NCBI GenBank assembly: GCA_009823505.1
Contig: VZQC01005092.1
Span: 198,345-262,344 of the forward strand
DNA from: Rhizomys pruinosus
Taxonomy: Eukaryota; Chordata; Mammalia; Rodentia; Spalacidae
Reading direction: 5' to 3'
DNA length: 64,000 nt
The position numbers and the translations under genes were made by a program. Positions 1 to 10,312 of this stretch are shown in pieces. Every line of letters begins with the position of its first letter. Positions within the stretch are counted from its first letter, which is position 1. A model generated the notes under the pieces. The model made no database searches. It saw only the letters and a list, made by a program, of their open reading frames with translations, and had not been told where the DNA came from.

Positions 1-133
1 GAAGAGAAGGCAAAGGATGGGAGCGGAAGCGTGTACAGTGAAAGGAGTGGGAAGAAAGGGGAGGAAGAAAGAAGAAAAGGAAGCCAGGGTGAAGAGAGAC
101 GGAAGAGTAAGGGAAAGGCTATTTTTATTTATT
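1..133. repeat. Purine-rich leader; 72 bp repeated at 1179-1250
   Basis: The strand is almost all A and G. Bases 47-118 match 1179-1250 at 70 of 72 positions by eye. The match stops at 118, about 15 bases before the N at 134. It could be a true local duplication or a duplicated assembly fragment. Confidence 0.75.
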
Positions 134-134
134 N
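134..134. other. Single N (sequence gap)
   Basis: One undetermined base sits where a minus-strand B2 should continue. Compared with complete B2 copies here (for example 7983-8235), roughly 90 bases of the 3' half are missing between the AT-rich tail at 121-133 and the body at 135. The N probably hides a larger omission. Confidence 0.7.
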
Positions 135-272
135 GAATTCCCCTGGAACTGGAGTTCTCCTGGAATTGGAGTTTCAGACGGTTCTTGGCCGCCATATGCG
201 AGCTGGGGATCGAACCCGGGTGCTCTGCAAGAGCGGTCGGCGCTCTTAACCGCTAGGCCATCTCTCCAGCCC
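135..272 (-). mobile_element. B2 SINE, head half, internal-duplication subfamily
   Basis: Reverse complement of the B2 5' half, ending at the B2 start (ctctccagccc on this strand). B-box and A-box regions are visible at about 200-265. It carries the duplicated ggaactggagtt / ggaattggagtt motif that defines one subfamily in this window. The 3' half is cut off at the N. Confidence 0.9.
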
Positions 273-1030
273 AGATGCATAGACTTTTACAAACAGCCTC
301 TTACAAACAGCCTGAGCTGACAGGAAAGCAGTCCGTAAGCTCTGGGAGCTACAGAGATTTAAGGTCTTGGTAGAGACACAAAGTTGGACATTGAATGTGT
401 CCAGTTTGAACAATGCAACAAAGAAATAAAATTCAGAAGCCAGGAGAGGCTTGAGAAAGGGAGGGAAGGTGAGGACTCCCGAAGGGAAGAGAACGGAGGA
501 AGATCACAGGGGACCGGTAGGCTGCTGGGATAAAGAGAACCTAGTCAGGGTCAGATGGAGGATGCTGCTCAAGAGTCATTTGCTTGAGCTCTGGGCCTCA
601 CGGTTTACTTTTCTGTATGTGGAGGCAGAACCTTCATCCTTCAGCCATTCTGTGATTCAGGCTGCTCTGCAGCAGACTGTTCCCAGGAACCTAAATAAAA
701 TGAATCACCTCCTAGTCCAGCTGCTCTCATTCCCACCCAGCTCCCTCTCTTCGTCCGGTCCCGAGCGAGACTGCCACTCTGAGGCGAATCACAGAACCGC
801 CTCCCTGGAAGCCCAGGGACCTTGTACCAGCTGCCTGTGTACTTCAGGCCATTCGGCTGGCAGGGGAGGGCACTGGAGGGCTGTCCGGACCTGCCAGCAC
901 CTCGAGATGACAGACCAGCTTCCCCCACAGTAGACAGTACGTGGCCCGAACCTGCCTGTAGTTCATCTTCCCAGGGCTGCTGGGGACAGATGCTGGCTCA
1001 TCTGGGAGCAGGGACAGAGATGGCAGGAGC
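273..1030. other. No recognised feature
   Basis: Apparently single-copy DNA. Frames of 160 codons (451-933, plus) and about 95-104 codons (minus) overlap each other. None has a recognisable domain, and they look like chance frames. Confidence 0.5.
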
Positions 1031-1385
1031 TGAGAGGGACGTACGAAGAGGATGATAAAGAAAGAAGGCTCCAGGAAGATGAAGGAGAGGAGGGGAGGAA
1101 AGTGATGTTGTGGAAATGGAGTGAGGAAGGGAAAAAGAAAGGAGGGAGAGAAAGGCAAGAGAGCCTAAAGGGAGGAGCGTGGGGAGAAAGGGGAGGAAGA
1201 AAGAAGAAAAGGAAGCCAGGGTGAAGAGAGCCGGAAGAGTAAGGGAAAGGAGTGAGAAGTGGGGAAGTTGGAAGGAAGGGAGAGGAAGGGGAGGGGAGAC
1301 TGGGGAAGGGAAGCGAAGGGGGAAAAGGTGTTGAGCAGGGAAGGGAGGAAGGAGGCAGAAGTAGGGGAAGGGGGGAGCAGCATGC
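1031..1385 (+). repeat. Purine-rich low-complexity tract with G-quadruplex motif
   Basis: Long run of GGAA/GGGA/GAAA blocks on the plus strand. Four G-runs at 1288-1310 (GGGG, GGGG, GGGG, GGG, loops of 1, 5 and 2 bases) fit a G-quadruplex pattern. Bases 1179-1250 are the second copy of the block at 47-118. Ser/Pro-rich minus-strand frames here result from composition. Confidence 0.8.
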
Positions 1386-2423
1386 TTCCCTGTGACTCCA
1401 GTACCACCCCCTCCCCACAACTCCCTGAGGAATTGTGTAAAACTAAGCATCGGGAAGGAGGGCTGCAGAGAAAGCCCGGGGGACGAGAGACTTCTGAGGC
1501 CCTGCCGTGCTCTGGAACTTGGGAGTTGCTGGGGCGCAAGTCTTGACCCACTGAGGGTCTAGCTGGGTCTGCAGCAGTCTGAGAAGACCTGTTCAAGTGC
1601 GTTCCTGTCTGCTCTATCCAGGATGCTCACTAGCCAGTGGCAATCTGTGCTAGCAGTAAGTGCCATGTTTATAAAATGGTAATAATGTAAATGCATGCTT
1701 TACAACGATGTAAAAGGTAAATTAAGTGAAGCAAACAAAGAAATATGCCCGGGGGAGGTGCAACTGCTGTCCTGACATCCTTCAGCTGTTGATTGCTGGC
1801 TCGTACCTTTTCAGGATAGAAGGCCAGTTGCCCCTAAGGGCTTGGGAAATTGTCATCCCTTCCCTTTGGGCTACTAGCAATCAAGGCCTGTAAAGGGAGG
1901 CGTGACACAAAAACTCACCTCTTGCCTCAAGATGGACAACCATGTAGTACCTGCTCACTGCAGAATTCTCTACTCAATTCATTTTTTGAGGTCTGTTTCT
2001 AAGGAACCGCATCTAAGGCAGAACCTTATGAGGATGAGTTGGGACCAAGAATGGGCCTCTAGTTGGGGCCTGGGTCACTTGGAGGCAGGAGGACCACACA
2101 TCTCTGCCCCTTCCTAAAAGAGCCATGATAGGTGTGGGAAGCAGCTCCTGGGCCGCTCCCGCCATTCTAGACAGGACTTGAACAAGAAGTTGACTGGAAG
2201 TCAAATGACTTAAAAGGAAAATCAAACTGGATGGGATATTCCGCATCGCTTTCTATGGCTTCCTAGGATACCAAGCAGACACAGCCCTTGAAAATGGGGC
2301 TCACAGTGTCCACCAAACATTGCCAAATTGCCACCAAAAAGTATGTGGATGATAGGGAGGAAGGAGGAGAAGAGGCTACTGATCTGGGAAGCATGTGAGG
2401 ACAGCAGAGTTTGAGAGTCCTAT
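1386..2423. other. No recognised feature
   Basis: Apparently single-copy sequence. I see no repeat family, RNA gene or convincing coding frame. Confidence 0.5.
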
Positions 2424-2438
2424 AAGAATTGAGAAGAA

Positions 2439-2680
2439 GGGGCTGGAGAGATGGCCTAGCGGTTAAGAGTGCCAACTGCTCTTAACAGAGGACCCGGGTT
2501 CGATACCCAGCATCCACACGGTGGCTGAGAACGGTCTGAAACTCCAATTCCAGGGGAACGTTCCAGGGAAATCCGAGACCCTCTTCTGACCTCCGTGGCA
2601 TTGCATGACACACGGGTGCACAAACCTACATGCAGACAGTACATTCATACCACATAAAAAATAAAAAAAAGAAAAAAAAA
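2439..2680 (+). mobile_element. B2 SINE, full length, with 15-bp TSD
   Basis: Starts ggggctggagagatgg, has A-box tggcctagcgg and B-box ggttcgatacc, and ends in an A-rich tail. The flanks 2424-2438 and 2681-2695 are a perfect 15-bp target-site duplication (aagaattgagaagaa). It has a slightly decayed form of the internal duplication at about 2539-2570. The clean TSD suggests a fairly recent insertion. Confidence 0.96.
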
Positions 2681-2695
2681 AAGAATTGAGAAGAA

Positions 2696-3164
2696 ATCAG
2701 GGCACAGTTAAATGGGGGAGGTGCCTGCAAAAGCTTCCATTTTGTGTGCAATTAGTCTAGGGACGCCCTCATTTGCATAAGGTTCATAAATTTGCATAAA
2801 ATTGCTGGAGGCCCTAACCACCAGTACAGAAAATAAAATAACATGAATCAATTAGTGGGCCTGGCTGCGACTGGAGCAAGCGCAGTGTGAGGGAATTTCC
2901 TTCTGACTGGAGTCATGGTGCCTTGGCAGGAGGGCAAGGGGTAGAGACATACCTGGGAGGAGAATTCCAGTCTACCCTGCCCAGGGAGGAATGCACAGTC
3001 AGGGCTGGCTGGCCAAGGAGGTGCAATCAGCCTCAAGGATGAAAGAAGAGTCTGAAGATCTCAGTAGCCTGGTCCCAGCAATTCTTGTCCTGGGCTCCTC
3101 TGGCCCAAGTTCCACACACTTTCTTTATTTTCAGTCCTCTCTTTATCATATTAGGAAAATGGTG
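2696..3164. other. No recognised feature
   Basis: Nothing identifiable; short AT-rich stretch at 2760-2850. Confidence 0.45.
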
Positions 3165-3345
3165 GATTATGCCTACTGAGATGAGCGGAATTAGAGAACT
3201 GTTACAGCTTTGCCCAAGATAACACCAGCAAATGGCAGATTGGGCCCTGGCCAGCACCAGAGACCCAGAGCAAACTTCAAAGCAGCCTGGTGCTAAGGGT
3301 CCAGTAGGACCTCAATAAATATGTATTTAATAAATGACCGATGTG
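3165..3345 (+). repeat. MIR and L2-tail relics (ancient)
   Basis: 3165-3265 resembles the second half of MIR (tgcccaagataacacc, then aaatggcagattggg). 3275-3345 ends in cctcaataaatatg, typical of an L2 3' end. Both are highly decayed and called from remembered consensus. Confidence 0.5.
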
Positions 3346-4460
3346 TGTGGGGATGGGCTCTGAGGGGAGGTGAAGGTCAAACTGAGGACACCATGCCAGT
3401 ACTTCTTTAGAGCAGGTTAATAATGACCCACAGGACGCAAGTTCCTTTTTTAAAAAAAGGTGCCTTCTTGGCCATCCTGGAGTCTGGGAAGATGTAAAGC
3501 TGTGGCCAAGGCAGGATGCTTCTGCCCCATGAGAATTTCTGTGTGAGGGGCTTTCGGCTCCTCTCGTAGCACCCATCCAGCCTTCTCTGTCTACCCGCCT
3601 TCTGAGCCCCGTCACGCTCACCTGTAGGCCCAATTTTCAATTCATTTGTGCTCTGGAACCTGCAGTTCTTCATGAGTCAGCATGGCCCTGGCTAACGAGG
3701 ACGCTGAGCCAGGGGAGCTGACTCTTATCTTCCGTTCCCATCCCCTCGCCAGCCTTGCTGATGAATCACCAATTTCTCTCTCCATCTCTCCCCTTCTCTT
3801 TTGCATTGACCCTGCTGGTTTTATAAGAACTCTCAGGATTTTTTTTTTTTTTTTTTTTTTTTGTCTCTGCTCACTCCCTGAACTTCCTCCTCCCCTGGAG
3901 CCACTGTTAATGAATCAAATTGCCCTTTGACTTGAATTATGGGGAAAACAGCCTCACCCACTACTGGCAGTAGATGGGGTGGCTGCCCCCAGATCCATAC
4001 CAGGCTTGTTGCAATGACTCAGAGTGGATGTTTATTTTTGAATCTCGCATCCTTTATCTGAGAAAATGGACTACCGATGGGAAACAATTACCTACCACTT
4101 ACCCCACAGGGCTGATGGGAGCAGATGGCACGTGCGACAGAAAAGCAGCACAGTGCATTAATGTCATCAGCAACGATCACAGCCATAATGAGCCCCCATG
4201 ACAGGGACTGAAAGCTGGAGAGAGGAAAGAGCAACAGCTGGGCACTTCTTCAGCCAGATCCGGTCACAGTCACCCAAATGGCTTGTTCCAGTTTCCTTAA
4301 TAGGCAGAGGGTGATGGGAAGCTACAAGAACCCACACAAACCAGCCCCTGCTTCCAGCCCTGCCTATTAACAGGAGCTGCTTGGCAGCAGTACTTGGCAC
4401 TTCATTGTTTACCTGGCCCACTGCGTGGCTTTCTTCTGCTCTGCTTGAATAAAGCAAAGC
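3346..4460. other. Repeat-poor segment; possible conserved noncoding DNA
   Basis: Apart from a T run at 3840-3862, no repeat family is evident. Balanced composition with several TAAT-type and AP-1-like (tgactcag at 4015-4022) words. Only cross-species alignment could show constraint. Confidence 0.35.
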
Positions 4461-4462
4461 TT

Positions 4463-4598
4463 GGGTGTGTATGTGTACATGTGCGTGTGTGTGCATGTGT
4501 GTGCGTGTGTGTGTGTATACATGCATGTGTATGTGCATGTGTATGTGTCTGTCTGTGTGTATGTGTGTTTACATGCATGTGTATGTGTATCTGTGTGT

Positions 4599-4669
<71 letters not shown>
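4463..4669 (+). repeat. Compound microsatellite (TG/TA)n-(GA)n
   Basis: Interrupted TG/TATG/CATG repeats to about 4628, then pure GA to 4668. Translation in any frame gives Cys/Val or Arg/Glu runs that are artefacts. Confidence 0.95.
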
Positions 4670-4672
<3 letters not shown>

Positions 4673-4773
4673 ACTGGCTCTGCTAATTCCGCCCAGAAGA
4701 AAGAGCAAGGGACAGTCAAAGTAAAGTGCAGAAAGCTAGGAGCAAGCCCAGCAGCCACACCTTCTATGATTAC

Positions 4774-4818
4774 ACTGAAGGGTTTGTTACTGAAGGGTTG
4801 GTTACTGAAGGGTTGGTC
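4774..4818 (+). repeat. Three tandem 15-bp units
   Basis: actgaagggtttgtt, actgaagggttggtt, actgaagggttggtc: three consecutive copies with two substitutions. Confidence 0.9.
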
Positions 4819-5099
4819 CCCAGTTAGTGGCACTGTTCTGAGAGATCCTAAAAACTAGGAAGAGAGGGAGCATAGTTAGAGAAAGGAGATCCTTGAGACA
4901 TGCCCCACAGGGCCTGTGCCTCGTCCCAGGTCTCTCCATCTACTTCGTAGCTGCCATGAGTTGAGTTAAGCATCTCTGCTCCTTCACTCTCTTCCCACCA
5001 TGATGGACCAAATCCTCTGAGACCTTGATCAAAATAATTCTTTCTTTAAGCTGCTAATCTGAGGCATTCTGCCACAGCTACTGGAAAGCTAGCACAGAA
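4819..5099 (+). mobile_element. MaLR-like LTR fragment (ERVL-MaLR suspected)
   Basis: gtggcactgttctgagag, ccaccatgatgga, and the 3' part with aataattctttctttaag match the layout of the better preserved copy at 18521-18876. Internal part diverged; boundaries approximate. Confidence 0.5.
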
Positions 5100-5204
5100 C
5101 CAGGTAAGTTGGTTCATTTGCAGGCACACAGATATTTTCCAGGGTTATTTAAAATATAAACTCATTGAATGCCAAAGTTGCATGCAAACACTGAAAACAG
5201 ATCG

Positions 5205-5320
5205 TATACACCTTCATTTGTCAGAGAAGGAAACTGAGTATCAGAGAGGACAGTGACCTGTGCAGAATCCCAGTGTTTATGATGCCTTGACTCCAAACAA
5301 CAATCCAGGTCTCTGGACAG
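5205..5320 (+). repeat. MIR relic
   Basis: gaaggaaactgagtatcag followed by gaggacagtgacctg matches the conserved MIR core in plus orientation. Confidence 0.6.
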
Positions 5321-5995
5321 GTACACTTTGTCCCTTTACTATGGGTTCCTAGTCTATGTCAGAACATAGATTTTTGGTGTTCTGTGCAAACAGAGATGGC
5401 ACTTAGCAGTGCTTTATGTCTCTACAGTCCATAGTCTTCACAAATGTTGAGGACCCCTCAATGTACTTGGGGCGTGTTCTGGCATCTGTCTCATCCATTG
5501 GTTTGAAATCATCGATACTGTTACCGCATTCAGAAGACATGCACCAGACCCCATTGACTTAACACTTTGGTAGCATTTGATACTGTGCACTCTTGTCTCC
5601 TTCTCTGAATGCTTTGCCTCAGGTCTCTTCATAAAGCACCATTTTTGGGCTGGAACCAGTAGAAAAGCTGCTACTGACTTACAAAGAGATGATTACATGA
5701 AGTTCAAATAATAACCACTTTTGTGACAATCTGATCAAATAATTTCTATCTTTTAAATCTAATAATTAAAATGGGCTTGTATCCTGAATGTCATTTTAGA
5801 TTTTATAATTCATTTTTATTGCATTTTATGACTTGGTCATTGATTGGTGTGCAGGAAACTGGGGTGGTGGGGGGGGGTAGATTGAGCCCAGTCTTGCTCT
5901 TTAGCTAGCTATTGGAAGAAATCCTGCTGTCCACCTTTATCATCTTTTCTGACTCTGCCTTGTGTGGCTTCTCTCCTATCTGCTTCACTGTTTTA
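5321..5995. other. No recognised feature
   Basis: AT-rich apparently unique sequence with a G-rich stretch near 5860-5878. Confidence 0.45.
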
Positions 5996-6247
5996 AAAAT
6001 GTTGCATGTTCAAAAAGACCAAAAAAAAAACAAAAAAAACAAAAAAAAAAAAAGAGCCGGAGAGATTTTGGTGCACGCCTTTAATCCTAGCACTAGGGAA
6101 GCAGAGGCAGATGGATCTCTGTGAGTTCAAGGCTAGCCTGGTCTACAGAGTGAGTTCAAGGCCAGCTGGGGCTACAGGGAGACCCTGTCTCAAAAAGACC
6201 AAATAAATAAATAAATAAATAAATAAACAAACAAAATGCCGCATGTT
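5996..6247 (+). mobile_element. B1 SINE preceded by a B1-tail stub, one TSD around both
   Basis: A full B1 (about 6054-6200) ends in ctcaaaaagacc and an (AAAT)n tail. Between the left target site (5996-6010) and the B1 head there is a tcaaaaagacc stub with its own A-rich tail, the last bases of another B1. The right target site is 6233-6247; 13 of 15 bases match. Either a B1 landed in the tail of a very short B1, or a dimeric transcript was inserted. Confidence 0.88.
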
Positions 6248-7225
6248 GCCTTCATCTTAGATTCAAATTTCTGGCTATTTGTTAGATCTCAGGGGAGAGG
6301 TTCCACCTTTCAGAAAACATCTCCCCTGTGCTGTTCTCATAACAGTCCGAAGCAGATTCCATTGTGTCACAAAGCATCCGTGTCCTTAGTCCCTAGCTCA
6401 GGGTCTAGTGAACAGTGGGAACCCAATCAGTCTTTGTGGTGCAAATGACTTTCATGTGAGGTGGCCATGGAGCTACCCTCTGGAGCATCCATTCATCAAT
6501 TTTCAAAGCATTTTCCTCCTCCTCATTTCCTCTGTTTTACTTGACTAGCCTCACTCTTGGAATAGACATCCTGACAGTAGTGGAAAATTAACAGTGAGTT
6601 AAGAATTGCACAACCCTGTCTAAGCTTCAAGTCAAAGTGAGAAGGCCCCTGTCTTGAGGTATCCTATATGGTGTACAACTTCCTTTTCCTGAGGGAAGAG
6701 ACAGCAGGAGCTTTCCGTATATGGAACTCATTCTAAAGACTTCCATGGATCCCGGGAATCTGGCACCTTTTATGATGTCTATGTCTCCTTGGTATGAGCA
6801 CAGACGAGGAATCAAGAGTGGGAGTTTAACTCGTACCCAGTGAGACAATATTTACTAAATAGAAGCCACAATGCTCCCACTTCTGTGCCTCAGTGTCCCA
6901 TAGGGTGAATAAATGGCAGGCAGTGATCCCTCGGGCCAAACTAAGGAAGGGTGTTAATTACTGACTGTAAAGCACACTGGAAGGAGAAATGTCAAGTGAT
7001 GCTATTAATAGTCATATTTCCTCTGGTCTGCTTTCTAAAGGTTCAATGCCTTCACTCCAAAACCTCTGGGAAGTAGCAAGAAACATAATTTGGAGGGAAA
7101 AGAGAAAGATGATTGTAGTGTACTAGAAAAAATAAAATGCAGATGAATATTGCCATTTTACAATGGAAATAAAGGCTGAACTCTCAAGGAAAAGGTTGAC
7201 TTCTTTCACATTTAAGAATGAAAAA
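6248..7225. other. No recognised feature
   Basis: Apparently single-copy, increasingly AT-rich towards 7200. No coding signal. Confidence 0.45.
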
Positions 7226-7982
7226 TACAAACATGGAAAAAAATCAAAAAAGAATTAGAAGGCAAATGGAAAAATAAGGAAAATAATTTTTACATAGTCA
7301 ATATAGACAGCAATTTGGTACTGAACAATTAAAGAATATCTTTAATATGTAAAGAGCTTTTTCAACCAATAAAGTGAGGAACATTCAAGCAGAAAAAAAG
7401 TGGCTAAAGGTATGAATTAGCAATCCATGAGAGAAGAAATACAAATGATCTCTATGTATAAACTGAGGAATTCCATATTACTGGTAATCAAGAAGATACC
7501 AAGTATAGAAGTTCCATAGACTCTTTAATTGACCATACTGGCAAAATCAAACACATGGTTCATATCCAGGACAAGCAGGAGGCGGGAATGAGCATTCTCA
7601 TTCACCACCAATGAGACTGTAGCCAAGTGGAACCTTTCATTCAGTATAGTGATTCATGGCAAAAGCCCTGTCCTTTGAAACAAGAGATTCCACATCTAGA
7701 AAGGAGTCCTAAAGGATAATCCAGTAAGTATACAAAGTTGCATGTAATGGGGTGGCTGACCCCACTGAGGTTTATAGTAGTGAAAGAAGAATTCATCAGA
7801 ATGATGCACATCCCGGCTAGCTGATCGTTTCTATATACAGCGGAACACTACATGGTCACGTTCAAAAGATAAGCAGCCTAGTTATTCAATAACATGGAAA
7901 AATGTCCATGATATGTACTTACCCTGAAATGAAAAGTAAGTTTGGGCATGACATATAGAGCTATCTGATTTTGTGCATTTTA

Positions 7983-8235
7983 TTTATTTATTTATTTTTT
8001 AAAATTTTATTTATTTCTGTATGTATATGAATGTACTGTCTGCCTGCAAGTTTGTGCACCCATGTCATGCAATGCCGCGGAGGTCAGAAGAGGGTATCGG
8101 ATTCCCCTGGAACTGGAGTTCTCCTGGAATTGGAGTTTCGGAGGGTTCTCGGCCGCCATGTGGGCGCTGGGGATCGAACCTGGGTCCTCTGTAAGAGTGG
8201 TCGGCGCTCTTAACCACTAGGCCATCTCTCCAGCC
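7983..8235 (-). mobile_element. B2 SINE, full length, internal-duplication subfamily, TSD
   Basis: Full B2 in reverse orientation with the internal duplication near 8105-8140. Target-site duplication tgattttgtgcatttta at 7966-7982 and 8236-8252. CpGs in the body are mostly intact, suggesting a young copy. It lies inside the old L1. Confidence 0.95.
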
Positions 8236-8255
8236 TGATTTTGTGCATTTTAAAA

Positions 8256-8262
8256 GTGTGTG

Positions 8263-8303
<41 letters not shown>
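8256..8303 (+). repeat. (TG)n microsatellite
   Basis: About 24 TG units with one TGCG interruption, just after the B2 target site and within the old L1 3' region, where such tracts are common. Confidence 0.97.
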
Positions 8304-8307
<4 letters not shown>

Positions 8308-8455
8308 AAACATCTGGGCAAAAGTGTTTTGTAGTACCTTTATGATGATGAGATTACAGATTATTTTATTTTCTTCTTTTATACTTTGCTATAATTTATT
8401 GATGTTTTGCAATGAAAATGTCTACTTACCATCATTGAAAAATATGTTTAAAGGG

Positions 8456-9362
8456 ACACCTGGTCTAGTTATTCTTGCTCTTTTGCAGAAGTAGAAAGAA
8501 GCAACAAAATATAGAAATTAAAATTAAGAAACAAAAAGTATAATTAGTAGTCATTTTGATTATTCTTATGTGGAATTATCAATTCAAAAGTCACTGCAGA
8601 ATCCACTTATTTTATTTATGGGAGCTTCCTTACCCCTAACAGCCATACTTTTCTTCTTTTGAAAGTAGCATGGAATGTTGTATCACATTAGCCGCCCCTG
8701 GAATGATTATCAGATAAAATATTTTTATTTACATCTTTTAAAATTGCTATTGAGTTCTGGTGGGGGGCATGGATGGGGGAAGGTGTCTAATTTGGATTAA
8801 GAAATGTTCTATGAAACATACCAAAGCTCAACACAAAATTAAGAAAAAAATTTAAATATTTTAAAATATTTAACAATTCTCTCCCAAATAAACATTAGAG
8901 AGGGAGAAAGGCTGTGAAGCAATTCTCATAAAAAAAATAGACTCTCTCCCTAGGGACATACATTACCAACTGAAGTCGCCAAACAAAGTTATAGAGACAT
9001 TCATAGGCCTCTCTCCACTGTGAACCCTCTTGACACGGGAGGACACCGTTCCCCTTGGGTGGGAGCTGACAGCACCAGCTGGGCTTCTAAGTGATCTTCC
9101 CACAGATGAACTTTGTGTCACCTTGTAGGACAAAACCAGTGTTTGTGTCCGTGTTTTGATATGTGACATCAAAGTGTTTTCTGGTAAGTCTTCTGTTATC
9201 TGTTCTAAGTAAGAGTTAGGGCAGGGATATGAAAGGGTTCTCAGTCTTCTCCTGATCTTTGTTAGAAAAATCAATCAATCACTGTTCTTTCAGGTGTATT
9301 CTCATTATCAAAAGATGTATGCATGTATATGTATACTTAGCATAGAACTTCCACCCATTATG
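8456..9362. other. AT-rich, no clear feature
   Basis: Contains short A/T runs (8830-8880) and one 103-codon chance frame on the minus strand. No family recognised. Confidence 0.45.
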
Positions 9363-9554
9363 TGCTAGTCAGCTTTCCTCACAAATGCCCGTGAGAAACA
9401 ATGTGGAAGATAGAGAAGTTTACTTTGGTTCAGGGTCTCACCGGCTTCAGTCCATGGTCTTTTGAGTCCACTGCTTTTGGGAGACAAAACATGATGGCGA
9501 GGGAGATCACTGCAAAGTGAATATGTTCAGTTCATGCAAGAAGAGGAAAGAGAA

Positions 9555-9607
<53 letters not shown>

Positions 9608-9720
9608 CTAAGGCTCCAACCTGTCTCCAACTATCTAACTTGTTTCCACTCAAGGAGGCCCCCACCTCCATAAGCTGGTGACGAAGCCTTTTATTAGAAG
9701 GACCATTATAGCATATTATT
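9363..9720 (-). mobile_element. Rodent LTR-like repeat with internal (GA)n
   Basis: ctagtcagctttcctcac at the left end, then gaagtttactttggttcag, correspond to the reversed 3' end of a common rodent LTR-like repeat related to those at 16.7-17.6 and 31.2-31.7 kb. A pure (GA)n tract occupies 9546-9604. Confidence 0.55.
9546..9604 (+). repeat. (GA)n microsatellite
   Basis: About 27 GA units with AAAGA interruptions at the left. Pure purine on the plus strand. Confidence 0.97.
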
Positions 9721-10210
9721 CACTAGTTAAAGGCATATGAAGGTTCTCCTATTCAGTTCTTTTTGTTCTTTTGGAATAACAACTTCATATGATCCAAACT
9801 ATATGTTTTCATTATAGCAGTAGTATCTGGACACTCCAATACTGTGTGATACTAATATTCTTATAGTGTTGCTTTTTTCTGGAGCAAGGAACATTTGCAT
9901 TTTTACAGGGAAGCAGAAAAGGCCTTTTATTTGGGTATTGCTGTGACTAGTGTATGCCTGTGTCTGCATGTGTGTCTTCAGAAACTAAATAGAAGCCCAT
10001 CCCACATGTTTGTAAAAATTACTCTTAATCTAACTTCAAACTGTGCCCTGACCAATAATTGCTTGATTGAAACTGCTTTCCATCTCTGCTTCTTTTGTTA
10101 TCACTTGTATTCTTTTTTTAAAAAAGGGGGGTATCCAGGTGATATTACTAGATTGCTTTTGATTTTGGTCATTCATTTCATCTCTGCTGATTCCCCTTTG
10201 AAACCATTCC
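9721..10210. other. No recognised feature
   Basis: AT-rich apparently unique sequence with a 114-codon plus frame (9895-10239) that has no recognisable domain and runs into a MIR. Confidence 0.4.
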
Positions 10211-10312
10211 ATGCTTTGACAGCAGGCCAGAGAAGTTAAGTAATCTGCTCAAGGTCGCACAGCTAATTAGCTCAGAGCTGGGACTAGAACCCTGGACTTC
10301 TCTGTCTTTTCA
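10211..10312 (+). repeat. MIR (well preserved core)
   Basis: agaagttaagtaatctgctc, caaggtcgcacagctaatta and cagagctgggactagaaccc follow the MIR consensus core in order. Confidence 0.85.

Larger units (their letters stand above)
7226..8455 (+). mobile_element. Old L1 (L1M/HAL1-like) 3' part, interrupted by B2 and (TG)n
   Basis: The order of motifs fits the end of an ancient L1: a segment like cattcaccaccaatgagac, then gaaaaatgtccatgatatg, then the 3' end tatactttgctataattt and caatgaaaatgtctactt. It has no open frame. A B2 (7983-8235) and a TG tract split it. Confidence 0.6.

Noticed and set aside
451..933. 160-codon plus frame
   Set aside because: No domain, no conservation data, overlapped by minus-strand frames. 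A frame of this length can occur by chance in 64 kb.
844..1596. Several 100-150 codon Ser/Pro/Phe-rich minus frames
   Set aside because: They are the complement of a purine-rich tract with few stop codons.
2439..2680. tRNA gene suggested by A and B boxes
   Set aside because: The boxes belong to B2, a tRNA-derived SINE with an A tail and TSD. The same applies to the other B2 copies.
4394..4833. Cys/Val- and His/Thr-rich frames
   Set aside because: Translation of a TG/CA and GA microsatellite.
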